This document shows positions 55,563 through 64,000 of a stretch of 64,000 nucleotides of DNA, one piece after another. The stretch lies in the NCBI GenBank assembly GCA_002281485.1, contig NCGF01000013.1, positions 27,497 to 91,496 on the forward strand, written 5' to 3'. The stretch is from Sphingomonas sp. 28-66-16 (GTDB lineage Bacteria > Pseudomonadota > Alphaproteobacteria > Sphingomonadales > Sphingomonadaceae). The notes below the pieces were generated by a model, which was not told the DNA's origin, ran no database searches, and was given only the letters and a program-made list of their open reading frames with translations. Numbering within the stretch: position 1 is the first letter of the stretch; every line of letters begins with the position of its first letter. A program made the position numbers and the translations under genes.

Positions 55563-56813
55563 GTGACCGTGGACGACGCATCGCGACCGATCGGAGGGCC
55601 GGCAGCGGATGCCCCGCCTGCTGCCGCCGCGCCCGCGCCGGTCGCGCCGCCGGCGCCCCAGCCGCCCGCGCCGCCGCGCGCCACCGGTGAAAGCGACGAT
55701 GACGTGCGCCGCCGCGATCGGTTGCTCGCGTCGCTGACGCTGATCGCCGGGCTGGGGCTCGCGCTCGCCACGCCCTTCGCGCTCAAGGCAGGGGCCGAGT
55801 TCTTCCTCCCGGTGACGGCGGCGCTGGTGATCGCGGTCGCGCTGGTGCCGGTGCTCGAATGGCTCGAGCGGCACCGGCTGCCCGCGCCCCTCGCGGCGCT
55901 GACCTGCGTCGTCCTGTTTCTCGGCGCGGCGAACATCGCGCTGGCGGCGATCATCGTCCCGGCGACGCAGTTCTTCCGGCTGCTGCCCGAACGCATCGGC
56001 CGCATCCAGATGAACATCGCGCCGCTTCTCGATCTCTATTCGAGCCTCGAAAAATATATCGACAAGACCGCGATGCGACTCGCCGCCGGGTCGGCCCAGA
56101 AAATGGCGAGCGCGGCGCAGGCGACGACGGTGCCGCCGCGCTCGCTGGTCGAACTGATCGCGACATCGGCGCCGACCGTGTTCGTGCAGGTGTTCTTCGG
56201 CACGCTGGTGGTGTTCTTCTTCCTGTCGGGCTGGACCCGGCTGCGGCGGCGCACGATCACCAGCCGGTCGAGCTTCGATGGCGCGATGGCGACCGCGCGG
56301 GTGATTCAGGATGTCGTCGACGACACCTCCTCCTATCTGGGGACGATCACGCTGATCAATGTCGCGCTTGGCCTGTCCATCTCGGCGGCCTTGTGGATGA
56401 TGGGCATGCCGTTTCCGCTGATGTGGGGCGGCATCGTCACCCTGCTCAATTACGTGCCCTATTTCGGTCCGATCGTCGCGGCGCTGCTGCTCGCGCTCGG
56501 CGGGCTGATGGTGTTTTCGGATATCTGGGTGGCGCTGCTGCCGGCGGCGATCGTGATCGGCGCGCACCTGCTCGAAGCCAATGCGATCACCCCGTTCATC
56601 GTCGGCCACCGGTTGACGATCAATCCGATCATGATTCTGATTTCGCTCAGTTTCTGGGGGTGGGTCTGGGGCACGCCCGGGGCTCTGCTCGCGGTGCCCT
56701 TGCTGATCATCCTCCAGACCGTGCTTGGCGCGGCGGGCAAGCCCGACATCGCCGGGTTCCTGTTCGAACATGGCACGCTCGATCATCAGAAGCGGCGCGA
56801 GCGCGATCCATGA
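55563..56813 (+). CDS. AI-2E family transporter (YdiK/PerM-like)
   Basis: The 416-residue protein has a proline/alanine-rich N-terminus (10-45) and then the PerM-type core: helices LASLTLIAGLGLALATPFAL, ADLVIAVALVPVLEW area, the long amphipathic part LLDLYSSLEKYIDKTAMRL, VFVQVFFGTLVVFFFLSGW, LINVALGLSISAALWMMGMP, and GALLAVPLLIILQ. Family members export small molecules such as AI-2 or sodium, but the substrate is not known here. Start GTG 55563 is open; GTG 55569, eight bases after AGGGA, is equally possible. It is divergent from glpK. Confidence 0.85.
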   Translation: MTVDDASRPIGGPAADAPPAAAAPAPVAPPAPQPPAPPRATGESDDDVRRRDRLLASLTLIAGLGLALATPFALKAGAEFFLPVTAALVIAVALVPVLEWLERHRLPAPLAALTCVVLFLGAANIALAAIIVPATQFFRLLPERIGRIQMNIAPLLDLYSSLEKYIDKTAMRLAAGSAQKMASAAQATTVPPRSLVELIATSAPTVFVQVFFGTLVVFFFLSGWTRLRRRTITSRSSFDGAMATARVIQDVVDDTSSYLGTITLINVALGLSISAALWMMGMPFPLMWGGIVTLLNYVPYFGPIVAALLLALGGLMVFSDIWVALLPAAIVIGAHLLEANAITPFIVGHRLTINPIMILISLSFWGWVWGTPGALLAVPLLIILQTVLGAAGKPDIAGFLFEHGTLDHQKRRERDP

Positions 56814-56835
56814 CGCGCGGGCGGTGCTTGACCGG

Positions 56836-56864
56836 TTGACAGGTGGTGGCACCCAAAGTAGGTG
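56836..56864 (+). promoter_or_regulatory. Likely promoter of tRNA-Asp
   Basis: TTGACA (56836-56841), a 17-base spacer and TAGGTG (56859-56864) fit a promoter 20 bases before the tRNA. The -35 is a perfect match, the -10 weak. Confidence 0.5.
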
Positions 56865-56884
56865 CCGCGCCTCACGCTTCATAA

Positions 56885-56961
<77 letters not shown>

Positions 56962-56986
56962 TAGCGCCCTTGCCGGGTGCTTGGTA

Positions 56987-57187
56987 TCAGCGGCCGGTTT
57001 CCATCCAGCCCAAGAGCGGCTTCATCGGGAGGATCCAGATGATGCCCGTGATCGCGTAGAACAGCATTTGCGCCAGCACCGGCCAGCCGCTGATCGTTTC
57101 CGACAGGCTCGCCACGAGCACCACCCAGACCGCGATCAGCAGCAGGATCAGCAATGTGCCTATGGGTTTGCGCCAGCTTGGGGTCAT
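56987..57187 (-). CDS. DUF2842 membrane protein
   Basis: This 66-residue protein is the alphaproteobacterial DUF2842: two membrane segments, LLILLLIAVWVVLVASLS and VLAQMLFYAITGIIWILP, with the conserved end PMKPLLGWMETGR. The role is unknown. The ATG overlaps the fau stop by four bases (ATGA), so it is in the same operon. Confidence 0.88.
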   Translation of the reverse strand: MTPSWRKPIGTLLILLLIAVWVVLVASLSETISGWPVLAQMLFYAITGIIWILPMKPLLGWMETGR

Positions 57188-57753
57188 GCGGTCGGCTCCG
57201 GATCGATCCAGCCGCGCTCGGTGACGATGCCGTGCAGGGGCACGTCCCAGGGGTCGGTCGGAAGGGTGTCGATCTGCTGCATGGACCAGGCGACCCCGAT
57301 CCTCAATACCGCCGCAAGGCGGGCGAAGGCGCGATCATAGTAACCGGCGCCCTGGCCGAGCCGATTGCCCGCCCGATCGAACCCGATCAGCGGGGTGAGC
57401 ACGATATCGGGGTTCAGTTCGCACGAGTCGGCGCGCGGCTGGAGAAGACCGAACGGCCCGTCGTCCAGCGGGTCGCCGACCGTCCAGGCGAGAAAGCGCA
57501 TCGGCGCCGCGCGGGTGGTGACATGCGGCAACGCCAGCCGGTAGCCGCGATCGAGCGCCGCTTCGGCAAGCCGCGCCGGATCGGCCTCGCCAGCCATCGG
57601 CAGATAGCTTGCGATGATGCCGCCGTCGGCGAGTCGGTCGAGAAAGGTCGGCGGCGGCGCGATGGCCGGGGCGCTCGGGGCAAACGCCAGACGCTGCGCC
57701 CGCAGTCGTGCGCGCAGCGGCGCCTTGTCGATGCCTGTCATCATCGCATCCAT
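57184..57753 (-). CDS. fau: 5-formyltetrahydrofolate cyclo-ligase
   Basis: This 189-residue enzyme converts 5-formyltetrahydrofolate to 5,10-methenyl-tetrahydrofolate with ATP. Signature GQGAGYYDRAFARL (about 137-150) and the DIVLTPLIGFDRAGNRLG strand are present. ATG 57753 was chosen rather than 57780: the bases between are the 3' arm of the 6S RNA closing stem (57760-57775), and the extra residues AVPPPPPA look like read-through of it. The order zapA-6S-fau is well known in proteobacteria. Confidence 0.88.
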   Translation of the reverse strand: MDAMMTGIDKAPLRARLRAQRLAFAPSAPAIAPPPTFLDRLADGGIIASYLPMAGEADPARLAEAALDRGYRLALPHVTTRAAPMRFLAWTVGDPLDDGPFGLLQPRADSCELNPDIVLTPLIGFDRAGNRLGQGAGYYDRAFARLAAVLRIGVAWSMQQIDTLPTDPWDVPLHGIVTERGWIDPEPTA

Positions 57754-57759
57754 GGCCGG

Positions 57760-57925
57760 GGGAGGTGGCGGGACCGCCATGGCCGTTTGCCTGAATATCC
57801 TCTGACGCCGGTAACGTCAGGTGGGGACCATTTTCTCGGACCAGGATCCGCGAAGGGACAGCCCCCCAGGATGAAGAATCGCCTCAGGGATGTTCGTGAA
57901 GCTCGTACCGGGCAGTACCCGCCAC
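57760..57925 (-). ncRNA. ssrS: 6S RNA
   Basis: 6S RNA binds sigma-70 RNA polymerase and tunes it in stationary phase. On the minus strand GTGGCGGG (57925-57918) pairs with CCCGCCAC (57772-57765) as the closing stem. The central part shows the 6S signature ATCCCTGAGGCGATTCTTCAT, close to the E. coli TCCCCTGAGCCGATATTTCAT, then CGGATCCTGGTCCGAGAA, equivalent to the conserved GGTCCGTCCGAGAA. A possible promoter TAGATA (57935-57930) and TTGAGG (57958-57953) with a 17-base spacer precede it. The place between zapA and fau is the standard one. Exact ends are estimated from the pairing. Confidence 0.85.
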
Positions 57926-57929
57926 CCCT

Positions 57930-57958
57930 TATCTAGGCGCTTTGCGTGTCTTCCTCAA
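57930..57958 (-). promoter_or_regulatory. Likely promoter of 6S RNA
   Basis: TTGAGG (57958-57953), a 17-base spacer and TAGATA (57935-57930) read on the minus strand, inside the end of zapA; the -10 contains its TAG stop. Transcription would begin about 57924, the first base of the closing stem. Confidence 0.65.
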
Positions 57959-58286
57959 GGGCAGCAGCGAGCGATTCGAGGCGATCGGCGATCCGGGCGA
58001 GCAGCGCCTCCGAATCGGGCGGGGGCGCAGCCGGTGGCGTGGACACGGGCGCGCCCGCGACCGCGACCGCCGGGTCTCCCCCAGCCGCTGCTTCGTCGAG
58101 CGCATCGGCGAGCATCAAGGCGACGAACAGCATCGAGCGTTCGCCATTGTTCCCGCCCGAGGCGCGATGGGCGGCGGGCCAGCGCTCGTCGAGCATCGCC
58201 CCCATCCGGCGCACCTGTGCTTCCGAACCGGCTTTGCAAGCGATCCGGTGCTGGCGATCGCCGATGGTCAGCACGACTTCGGCCAT
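57933..58286 (-). CDS. zapA: Cell division protein ZapA
   Basis: The 117-residue protein has the ZapA N-terminal domain MAEVVLTIGDRQHRIACKAGSEAQVRRMGAMLDERW followed by a helical part with SMLFVALMLADALDE and a C-terminal coiled-coil ending RLESLAAALEEDTQS, interrupted by a proline-rich linker. ZapA cross-links FtsZ filaments at mid-cell. The start touches the stop of the gene upstream, and it lies beside 6S RNA, the usual context. Confidence 0.92.
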   Translation of the reverse strand: MAEVVLTIGDRQHRIACKAGSEAQVRRMGAMLDERWPAAHRASGGNNGERSMLFVALMLADALDEAAAGGDPAVAVAGAPVSTPPAAPPPDSEALLARIADRLESLAAALEEDTQSA

Positions 58287-58471
58287 CAGACGGTCTCCTT
58301 GCCGATCGCGGCGTCGAGCGCTTCGATCGCTTCGCCCATCCGCGCACGCAGCGCCTGGTGGCGCTCGGCAAGCGCGCGCATTGCCGTGTCGCGTCCCGCC
58401 GCGGCTGTCTCGATTCGGCGCAGCGCGCGCTCGATCCGATCGGCGACGGGCTCGGGGACGTCATTCTGCAT
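58286..58471 (-). CDS. Small coiled-coil protein next to zapA
   Basis: This 61-residue product is almost all helix: VADRIERALRRIETAAAGRD, then a coiled stretch to EALDAAIGKETV. I do not have a family name; short coiled-coil proteins ahead of zapA are frequent in alphaproteobacteria and probably help division, like ZapB. ATG 58471 was chosen because it starts the conserved helix; earlier ATG codons up to 58540 would add a low-complexity segment. Its stop overlaps zapA by one base. Confidence 0.65.
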   Translation of the reverse strand: MQNDVPEPVADRIERALRRIETAAAGRDTAMRALAERHQALRARMGEAIEALDAAIGKETV

Positions 58472-58659
58472 GCCGCCCGGATAGCATGATGCCGCCATGG
58501 CGCAAACCATCCCCCCGGCGTCGGCGATGCGGGATTGCATAGGGGTGATCGGGGCGGTTGACGGCGGAGCGGCACCGCCGCAAAGACGCCCGACACATCG
58601 ACTCGCCGGATTCAGCCATCGATCTCCGCCTGGCCCGGCCTGTTTTTCCGGGGACAGAT

Positions 58660-60624
58660 ATGACCGTCGCTCAGACCGATCTTGCCAATGCGATCCGCGC
58701 GCTGTCGATGGATGCCGTCGAGGCTGCCAATTCGGGGCATCCCGGCATGCCGATGGGGATGGCCGACGTCGCGACGGTGCTGTTCCGCGATTTCCTGAAA
58801 TTCGATCCCGCCGACCCGAAATGGCCCGACCGGGACCGTTTCGTGCTGTCGGCCGGGCACGGATCGATGCTGATCTATTCGCTGCTTTATCTGACCGGCT
58901 ATGCCCAGCCGACGATCGACGACGTCCGCACCTTCCGGCAGTTCGGCAGCCCTTGCGCGGGGCACCCCGAAAACTTCGAACTGCCCGGCGTCGAATGCAC
59001 CACCGGGCCGCTGGGGCAGGGCCTGGCGATGGCGGTCGGCATGGCGGCTGCCGAGCGTCACCTGAACGCGGTGTTCGGCGATGCCATCGTCGATCATCGC
59101 ACGTGGGTGATTGCCGGTGACGGCTGCCTGATGGAGGGCATCAACCACGAAGCGGTCGGGCTCGCCGGGCACCTTGGGCTCGGACGGTTGAATGTGCTGT
59201 GGGATGACAACCGCATCACGATCGATGGCCCGGTCAGCCTGTCGTCGAGCGAGGATATCCCCGCGCGCTACCGGGCGAGCGGCTGGCATGTCGCCGAATG
59301 CGACGGGCATGACTTCGCCGATATCGCGCGCGCGCTGGCCGAAGCCGCCGCCGATCCGCGTCCCTCGTTGGTGCAGTGCCGCACGATCATCGGCAAGGGT
59401 GCCCCCAACAAGCAGGGCACGTCGAAGACTCACGGATCGGCACTCGGCAAGGACGAAGTGGCGGCAGCGCGGGAGAATTTGGGCTGGACTGCCGCGCCGT
59501 TCGAGATCCCAGACGACATTCGTGCGGCATGGCTCGATTTCGGCAAGCGCGGCGGACAAGCACATGGCGAGTGGCAGAAACGGCTCGCAAGCCATTCCGA
59601 TCGTGCCGAATTCGAACGCCGCATGGCGGGCGATGTCGATCTGGAGGACGCCGCCGGTTGGGCGTTTGCCAACTGGGATCGCGTCCCGGCATCGGTCGCG
59701 ACTCGCAAATCCTCCGAATTCGCGCTCGAAGGGCTGACGGCGGCGATGCCCGAGCTGGTCGGCGGATCAGCCGACCTGACCGGCTCCAACTTCACCAAGA
59801 CGCCGTCGCTGACCTCAATGACGCCCGAATATTATGCCGGGCGCTACATCAATTACGGCATCCGCGAATTCGGCATGGCCGCCGCCATGAACGGCATGGC
59901 GCTGCACGGCGGCATCATCCCCTTCGGCGGCACCTTCCTGGTGTTCGCCGATTATTGCCGCCCCGCGATCCGGCTCTCCGCGATCCAGCAGGCGCGCGTC
60001 ATCTATGTGATGACGCATGATTCGATCGGCGTGGGCGAGGATGGCCCGACGCATCAGCCGATCGAGCACGTCATGAGCCTGCGGATGATCCCCAATCTCG
60101 AGGTTTACCGCCCCTGCGACGCGGTCGAGGTCGCCGAATGCTGGGCGCTCGCGCTCGCGAAGAAGGATGGGCCGAGCCTGCTCGCGCTGTCGCGGCAGAA
60201 TCTGAAGCAGCTCCGCACCGGTGGCGACATGCTGAGCGCGAAGGGCGGCTATCGACTGCGCGCCGCGACCGCGGCGCGGCAGGTCGTGCTGATCTCGACT
60301 GGGTCAGAGATGCAGATCGCCGCCGGCGTCGCCGAGGCGCTCGAAGCCCAGGGGATCGGCGCCGATATCGTCTCGATGCCGTGCTGGTCGCGCTTCGAGG
60401 CGCAGGAGGCGGCATACCGCGCCGACACGCTGCCGCCCGATGTGCTTCGCGTGTCGATCGAGGCGGGCGTGACGACGGGCTGGGAGCGCTATACGGGCGA
60501 TGGCGGCCTTCGCTTCGGGATCGACAGCTTCGGCGCATCGGGGCCGATCGATTCGCTCTACAAACATTTCGGGCTGACGGTCGAGGCGATTGCGCCGAAG
60601 ATCCTGGCCAAACTGCAGAACTGA
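58660..60624 (+). CDS. tkt: Transketolase
   Basis: The 654-residue thiamine enzyme transfers two-carbon units in the pentose phosphate route. Motifs seen: HPGMPMG near residue 27, [21 protein letters not shown] site [19 protein letters not shown] (GDG) and [10 protein letters not shown]; the middle domain with [10 protein letters not shown] and [21 protein letters not shown]. It is the first gene of the tkt-gap-MOSC-pgk group. ATG 58660 is the natural family start ([20 protein letters not shown]). Confidence 0.97.
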   Translation: MTVAQTDLANAIRALSMDAVEAANSGHPGMPMGMADVATVLFRDFLKFDPADPKWPDRDRFVLSAGHGSMLIYSLLYLTGYAQPTIDDVRTFRQFGSPCAGHPENFELPGVECTTGPLGQGLAMAVGMAAAERHLNAVFGDAIVDHRTWVIAGDGCLMEGINHEAVGLAGHLGLGRLNVLWDDNRITIDGPVSLSSSEDIPARYRASGWHVAECDGHDFADIARALAEAAADPRPSLVQCRTIIGKGAPNKQGTSKTHGSALGKDEVAAARENLGWTAAPFEIPDDIRAAWLDFGKRGGQAHGEWQKRLASHSDRAEFERRMAGDVDLEDAAGWAFANWDRVPASVATRKSSEFALEGLTAAMPELVGGSADLTGSNFTKTPSLTSMTPEYYAGRYINYGIREFGMAAAMNGMALHGGIIPFGGTFLVFADYCRPAIRLSAIQQARVIYVMTHDSIGVGEDGPTHQPIEHVMSLRMIPNLEVYRPCDAVEVAECWALALAKKDGPSLLALSRQNLKQLRTGGDMLSAKGGYRLRAATAARQVVLISTGSEMQIAAGVAEALEAQGIGADIVSMPCWSRFEAQEAAYRADTLPPDVLRVSIEAGVTTGWERYTGDGGLRFGIDSFGASGPIDSLYKHFGLTVEAIAPKILAKLQN

Positions 60625-60637
60625 TGGAGAAATTGCG

Positions 60638-61648
60638 ATGACGGTCAAGGTAGCGATCAACGGGTTCGGGCGCATCGGCCGGCTGGTCGCGCGCGCGATG
60701 CTCGAGCAGGGCGATACGGAGCTGGAGCTGGTCTCGATCAACGATCTCGCCGATGCCAAGGACAATGCCTGGCTGTTCAGCCGTGACAGCGTCCACGGCA
60801 AATATCCCGGTTCGGTCTCGGCCGAGGGCAATGATCTGGTCGTCGACGGCAAGCATATCCGCGTCACCGCCGAGCGCGACCCCGCCAACCTGCCGCACAA
60901 GGAACTCGGCGTCGATCTGGTGCTCGAATGCACCGGCTTCTTCACTGATCGCGCGTCATGCCAGAAGCATCTCGATGCCGGCGCCAGGAAGGTGCTGATC
61001 TCCGCGCCGGGGAAGGGCGTCGACCTGACCGTTGTCTACGGCGTCAATCATGACAAGCTGACCGCCGACCACGTCATCGTTTCCAACGCGTCGTGCACCA
61101 CCAACTGCCTCGCCCCGGTGGCCAAGGTCCTCAACGACGCGATCGGCATCGAGCGCGGGCTGATGACAACGGTCCATGCCTATACCAACGACCAGAAGAT
61201 CCTCGATCAGGTCCATAGCGATCCGCGCCGCGCCCGCGCCGCCGCGATGTCGATCATCCCGACCACGACCGGCGCCGCGCGCGCGGTCGGCGAGGTGCTG
61301 CCGGAATTGAAGGGCAAGCTCGACGGCTCGGCGATCCGCGTGCCGGTGCCCGACGTCAGCCTGGTCGACCTGACCTTCACCCCCAAGCGCGACACGACCA
61401 GGGACGAGGTCAACGCGATCCTGAAGGCGGCGTCCGAGAGCGGGCCCTTGAAGGGCATCCTCTGCTATACCGATGAGCCGCTCGTTTCGATCGATCTGAT
61501 GCACGATCAGGCCTCGTCGACCGTCGACAGCCTGGAAACCGCAGTGATCGACGGCAAGCTGGTCCGCGTGGTCAGCTGGTACGATAATGAATGGGGTTTT
61601 TCGAACCGGATGGTCGATACCGCAAGGGCCATGGCGGCGTTCCTGTAA
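60638..61648 (+). CDS. gap: Glyceraldehyde-3-phosphate dehydrogenase
   Basis: The 336-residue enzyme has [14 protein letters not shown] (NAD), [12 protein letters not shown] with the catalytic cysteine, HAYTNDQ with the histidine, and [15 protein letters not shown] at the end. It catalyses oxidation and phosphorylation of glyceraldehyde-3-phosphate. GGAGA lies eight bases before the ATG, 13 bases after the tkt stop. It is of the standard phosphorylating type. Confidence 0.98.
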   Translation: MTVKVAINGFGRIGRLVARAMLEQGDTELELVSINDLADAKDNAWLFSRDSVHGKYPGSVSAEGNDLVVDGKHIRVTAERDPANLPHKELGVDLVLECTGFFTDRASCQKHLDAGARKVLISAPGKGVDLTVVYGVNHDKLTADHVIVSNASCTTNCLAPVAKVLNDAIGIERGLMTTVHAYTNDQKILDQVHSDPRRARAAAMSIIPTTTGAARAVGEVLPELKGKLDGSAIRVPVPDVSLVDLTFTPKRDTTRDEVNAILKAASESGPLKGILCYTDEPLVSIDLMHDQASSTVDSLETAVIDGKLVRVVSWYDNEWGFSNRMVDTARAMAAFL

Positions 61649-61651
61649 GCC

Positions 61652-62110
61652 ATGGGGACGATCGCCGGCATCGCCCGCCACGCGCGGCCGCGCGGGCCCA
61701 TGGAAGTGCTCGACAGCGTCCGGATTACGGTTGAGTCCGGGCTCGACGGCGATTTTCGTGGCGCGGTGAAGCCCGGCGGGCGTGGGCGGCGGCAGGTGTC
61801 GCTGATCGAGCGGGCCGATTGGGACGCGGCGATGGCCGATCTCGGCGTCGATCACCACTGGTCGGCGCGCCGGGCCAATCTGCTGGTCGAGGGGCTCGAC
61901 CTGCCACAGATCGAGGGCGCGCGGGTGCGGATCGGCGGGGTCGTGCTGATGATCACCAAGGAATGCGATCCGTGCAGCCGCATGGAAGAACTCGAGCCCG
62001 GCCTCAAGGCAGCGCTGACGCCCGACTGGCGCGGCGGGGCGCTCGCCAAGGTCATTGCCGGCGGCAGCATCGCCGTCGGTGACGCCATCGAAGTGGAGAC
62101 GGACAGTTGA
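61652..62110 (+). CDS. MOSC domain protein
   Basis: The 152-residue protein is a stand-alone MOSC domain (MOCO sulfurase C-terminal): [38 protein letters not shown] and the conserved cysteine region [17 protein letters not shown]. Such proteins handle molybdenum cofactor sulfur or other thiol compounds. It sits between gap and pgk in the glycolysis operon, with no other molybdenum genes nearby. The pgk start overlaps its stop (TTGA). Confidence 0.88.
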   Translation: MGTIAGIARHARPRGPMEVLDSVRITVESGLDGDFRGAVKPGGRGRRQVSLIERADWDAAMADLGVDHHWSARRANLLVEGLDLPQIEGARVRIGGVVLMITKECDPCSRMEELEPGLKAALTPDWRGGALAKVIAGGSIAVGDAIEVETDS

Positions 62111-63294
62111 AGGCCTTTCGCACGCTCGACGACATGGGCGACATCGCGGGCAAGCGCGTGCTGGTGCGCGAGGATCTCAACGTGCCGATGGAAGGTGATC
62201 GGGTTACCGACGATACCCGGTTGCGCGCGACGCTGCCGACCGTCACCGAACTCGCCGACGCCGGCGCGATCGTGCTGGTGCTCGCCCATTTTGGCCGCCC
62301 CAAAGGGCCCAGCGCCGATCTGTCGCTGGCGCGCGTGACCCAGGCCTATGCGGCGGTGCTCGGGCGGCCCGTCCACTATGTCGACTGGGACGGCGATACC
62401 GCTGCGGTCGCCAGGCTCGCGCCGGGCGATATCGCCGTGCTCGAGAACACCCGCTTCTTCGGCGGCGAGGAAAAGAACGACCCCGCTATCGTCGCGCGCT
62501 TCGCCGCGCTCGGCGATCTGTACGTCAACGATGCTTTCTCGGCCGCGCACCGCGCCCATGCCTCGACCGAGGGTCTGGCGCATGTACTGCCCGCCTTCGC
62601 CGGCCGCGCGATGGAGGCCGAACTCGACGCACTCGAAAAGGCGCTCGGCAATCCCGAACATCCCGTTGCGGCGGTGGTCGGCGGGGCCAAGGTGTCGACC
62701 AAGCTCGACGTGCTCACCCATCTCGTCGACAAGGTCGATCACCTGATCATCGGCGGCGGCATGGCCAACACCTTCCTGGCGGCGCGCGGGGTCGATGTCG
62801 GCAAGTCGCTGTGCGAGCACGATCTGATCGGCACGGTCGAGCGCATCTTTACCGCCGCCGAGCACGCCAACTGCACGATTCATCTGCCCTATGACGTCGT
62901 CGTCGCGAAGGAATTCGCGGCCAACCCGCCCAGCCTGCGCATCTGCAACGTCCACGAAGTCGCTGCCGACGAAATGATCCTCGATATCGGCCCCGCCGCG
63001 ACCGAGGCGCTCGCCGATGTGCTCAAGACATGCCGAACGCTGGTGTGGAACGGCCCGCTGGGCGCGTTCGAAACGCCGCCGTTCGACAAGGCGACGATCG
63101 CGCTCGCCCGCACCGCCGCCGCGCTCACCAAGGACGGTTCGCTGGTCTCGGTCGCCGGCGGTGGCGATACCGTCGCGGCGCTCAACCAGGCCGGGGCAGC
63201 CGATGATTTCACTTTTGTCTCGACGGCGGGCGGCGCGTTTCTCGAATGGATGGAGGGCAAGGAATTGCCCGGCGTGGCGGCGCTTCGGCGCTAG
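62107..63294 (+). CDS. pgk: Phosphoglycerate kinase
   Basis: The 395-residue kinase makes ATP from 1,3-bisphosphoglycerate. Motifs: [39 protein letters not shown] (signature), [34 protein letters not shown] and [10 protein letters not shown]. The start is TTG at 62107 (TTG AAG GCC), overlapping the MOSC stop by four bases. A V-to-E change is seen in VREDLNVP. The stop shares bases with the stop of the convergent tlpA-like gene. Confidence 0.96.
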   Translation: MKAFRTLDDMGDIAGKRVLVREDLNVPMEGDRVTDDTRLRATLPTVTELADAGAIVLVLAHFGRPKGPSADLSLARVTQAYAAVLGRPVHYVDWDGDTAAVARLAPGDIAVLENTRFFGGEEKNDPAIVARFAALGDLYVNDAFSAAHRAHASTEGLAHVLPAFAGRAMEAELDALEKALGNPEHPVAAVVGGAKVSTKLDVLTHLVDKVDHLIIGGGMANTFLAARGVDVGKSLCEHDLIGTVERIFTAAEHANCTIHLPYDVVVAKEFAANPPSLRICNVHEVAADEMILDIGPAATEALADVLKTCRTLVWNGPLGAFETPPFDKATIALARTAAALTKDGSLVSVAGGGDTVAALNQAGAADDFTFVSTAGGAFLEWMEGKELPGVAALRR

Positions 63295-63797
63295 TTGGCG
63301 GGTGGTGGCTCTCTGAGTAACGGCACCAGCACATCATTGAGCGTGTCGAGATCAAATGCGCCGGCCTTGGCATAGCGAAGCCGCCCCTGCCGATCGATCA
63401 CATAATTGGTCGGGAGCGCGGTGATAATGCCATAGGGCCCTTTGACGCGGCGAACCGACGGAATATTCAGCGCTGCGAACAGCTTTTTCAGCATGCTGAG
63501 CGGCAGCGAGTCCTCGGTCGTGATCGCGAATACGCGAAGCCCGGCCTTCTTCTGGATGCTGTAATAGGTGTCGAGCAGGGGCAATTCTTTCTTGCAGGGG
63601 CCGCACCATGTTGCCCAGAAATTCAGGACGACAACCTGACCGCGCAGCGCTCCCATCGTCACCTTGCTGCCGTCGACGAGGGTGAGTTCGAAATCGGGCG
63701 CGGGTTCGCCGATCGCCGGTTTTTTGGCAGCCACCAGCAATAAGGGCGCAAGCGCTAAGAACGCCGCTCGCGTGATCAGTTCGGCCCGACCCATCAT
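63291..63797 (-). CDS. TlpA-like exported thiol-disulfide protein
   Basis: The 168-residue protein has an N-terminal signal or anchor ([24 protein letters not shown]) and a TlpA/ResA-type thioredoxin domain with active site [17 protein letters not shown] and the conserved cis-proline in [14 protein letters not shown]. It would reduce disulfides in the periplasm, for instance for cytochrome c maturation. No partner gene is within the window, so its target is unknown. It faces pgk and the two stops overlap by CTAG. Confidence 0.9.
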   Translation of the reverse strand: MMGRAELITRAAFLALAPLLLVAAKKPAIGEPAPDFELTLVDGSKVTMGALRGQVVVLNFWATWCGPCKKELPLLDTYYSIQKKAGLRVFAITTEDSLPLSMLKKLFAALNIPSVRRVKGPYGIITALPTNYVIDRQGRLRYAKAGAFDLDTLNDVLVPLLREPPPAN

Positions 63798-63818
63798 ATC
63801 CGTCCCCCGGTTGCGGAA

Positions 63819-63846
63819 GACTTATGCAGCCTTCGGATCATGTCAA
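63819..63846 (-). promoter_or_regulatory. Likely promoter of the tlpA-like gene
   Basis: TTGACA (63846-63841), a 16-base spacer and TAAGTC (63824-63819) on the minus strand stand 22 bases before the ATG at 63797. The -35 is perfect. The remaining bases to 64000 contain no gene with support; a GGCGTGCCGGC sequence occurs twice near 63887 and 63909. Confidence 0.55.
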
Positions 63847-64000
63847 TAAACAACGGCTTGCGCCCCCGTGGTGAGGGCGAGGGGCTCGGCGTGCCGGCCG
63901 GCCAATTCGGGCGTGCCGGCGATCGCTGGTTTATTCGTGCGACAATTTGCGCTGACTATGCTATTGCGGCTGCATCACTCGAGTACCCAACCGATTTCTC

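Noticed and set aside
63847-64000. Start of another gene at the right edge
   Set aside because: Open codons run to the edge but no ribosome site, motif or usable length could be seen.

Overview
The window is high-GC DNA from an alphaproteobacterium, most likely Sphingomonadales (Sphingomonas or a close relative). The clues are the MltA-Smr pair, the rpmH-rnpA-yidD-yidC-engB order, a zapA-6S RNA-fau locus, DUF2842, many acyl-CoA dehydrogenases, a large TonB-dependent receptor, and short palindromic intergenic repeats of the kind common in sphingomonads. Taxonomy is inferred from gene content and order only.

Region by region: 1-9.1 kb holds housekeeping and signalling genes: mltA (cut by the left edge), an Smr protein, a GGDEF-EAL protein, dapE, a cupin, a GH130-like protein, an SDR, a GST and an exported S9 peptidase. 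9.2-12.4 kb is the leftward rpmH-rnpA-yidD-yidC-engB operon, with a hairpin in its leader and no ordinary start codon for rnpA. 12.5-17.9 kb carries a PGPGW membrane protein, a ComM/YifB ATPase, tRNA-Leu(CAA), a small gene whose ribosome site lies in a perfect hairpin, an OmpR-type two-component system and an exported EF-hand protein.

18-50 kb is a dense catabolic region for acyl-CoA chemistry. It has five acyl-CoA dehydrogenases (two as adjacent unequal pairs), two acyl-CoA ligases, two thioesterases, a FadJ-type bifunctional enzyme, three SDRs, a zinc alcohol dehydrogenase, a dienelactone-hydrolase-like protein, a beta-lactamase-fold hydrolase, a TonB receptor beside a Spinster-type MFS transporter, and a triheme cytochrome c. 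Within it (31.7-38.3 kb) a regulator made of two fused TetR units diverges from an acyl-CoA dehydrogenase, followed by an alcohol dehydrogenase, an APH-fold kinase and two SDRs. This resembles a split form of the kinase-dehydrogenase fusion ACAD10/11 and of the levulinate/4-hydroxyacid (Lva) pathway, and is the most interesting metabolic module here.

49.6-54 kb has a PhoX-type phosphatase with an inserted Ig-like domain, preceded by a direct-repeat array matching Pho-box spacing, then a small exported repeat protein and a FecR-domain protein. 54-58.5 kb carries glpK, an AI-2E family permease, tRNA-Asp(GTC), DUF2842, fau, 6S RNA, zapA and a coiled-coil protein. 58.6-63.3 kb is a central carbon operon tkt-gap-MOSC-pgk, followed by a convergent TlpA-like thioredoxin. 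No CRISPR array, insertion sequence, integrase, prophage or biosynthetic gene cluster was seen. No stretch over 300 bases lacks a gene.
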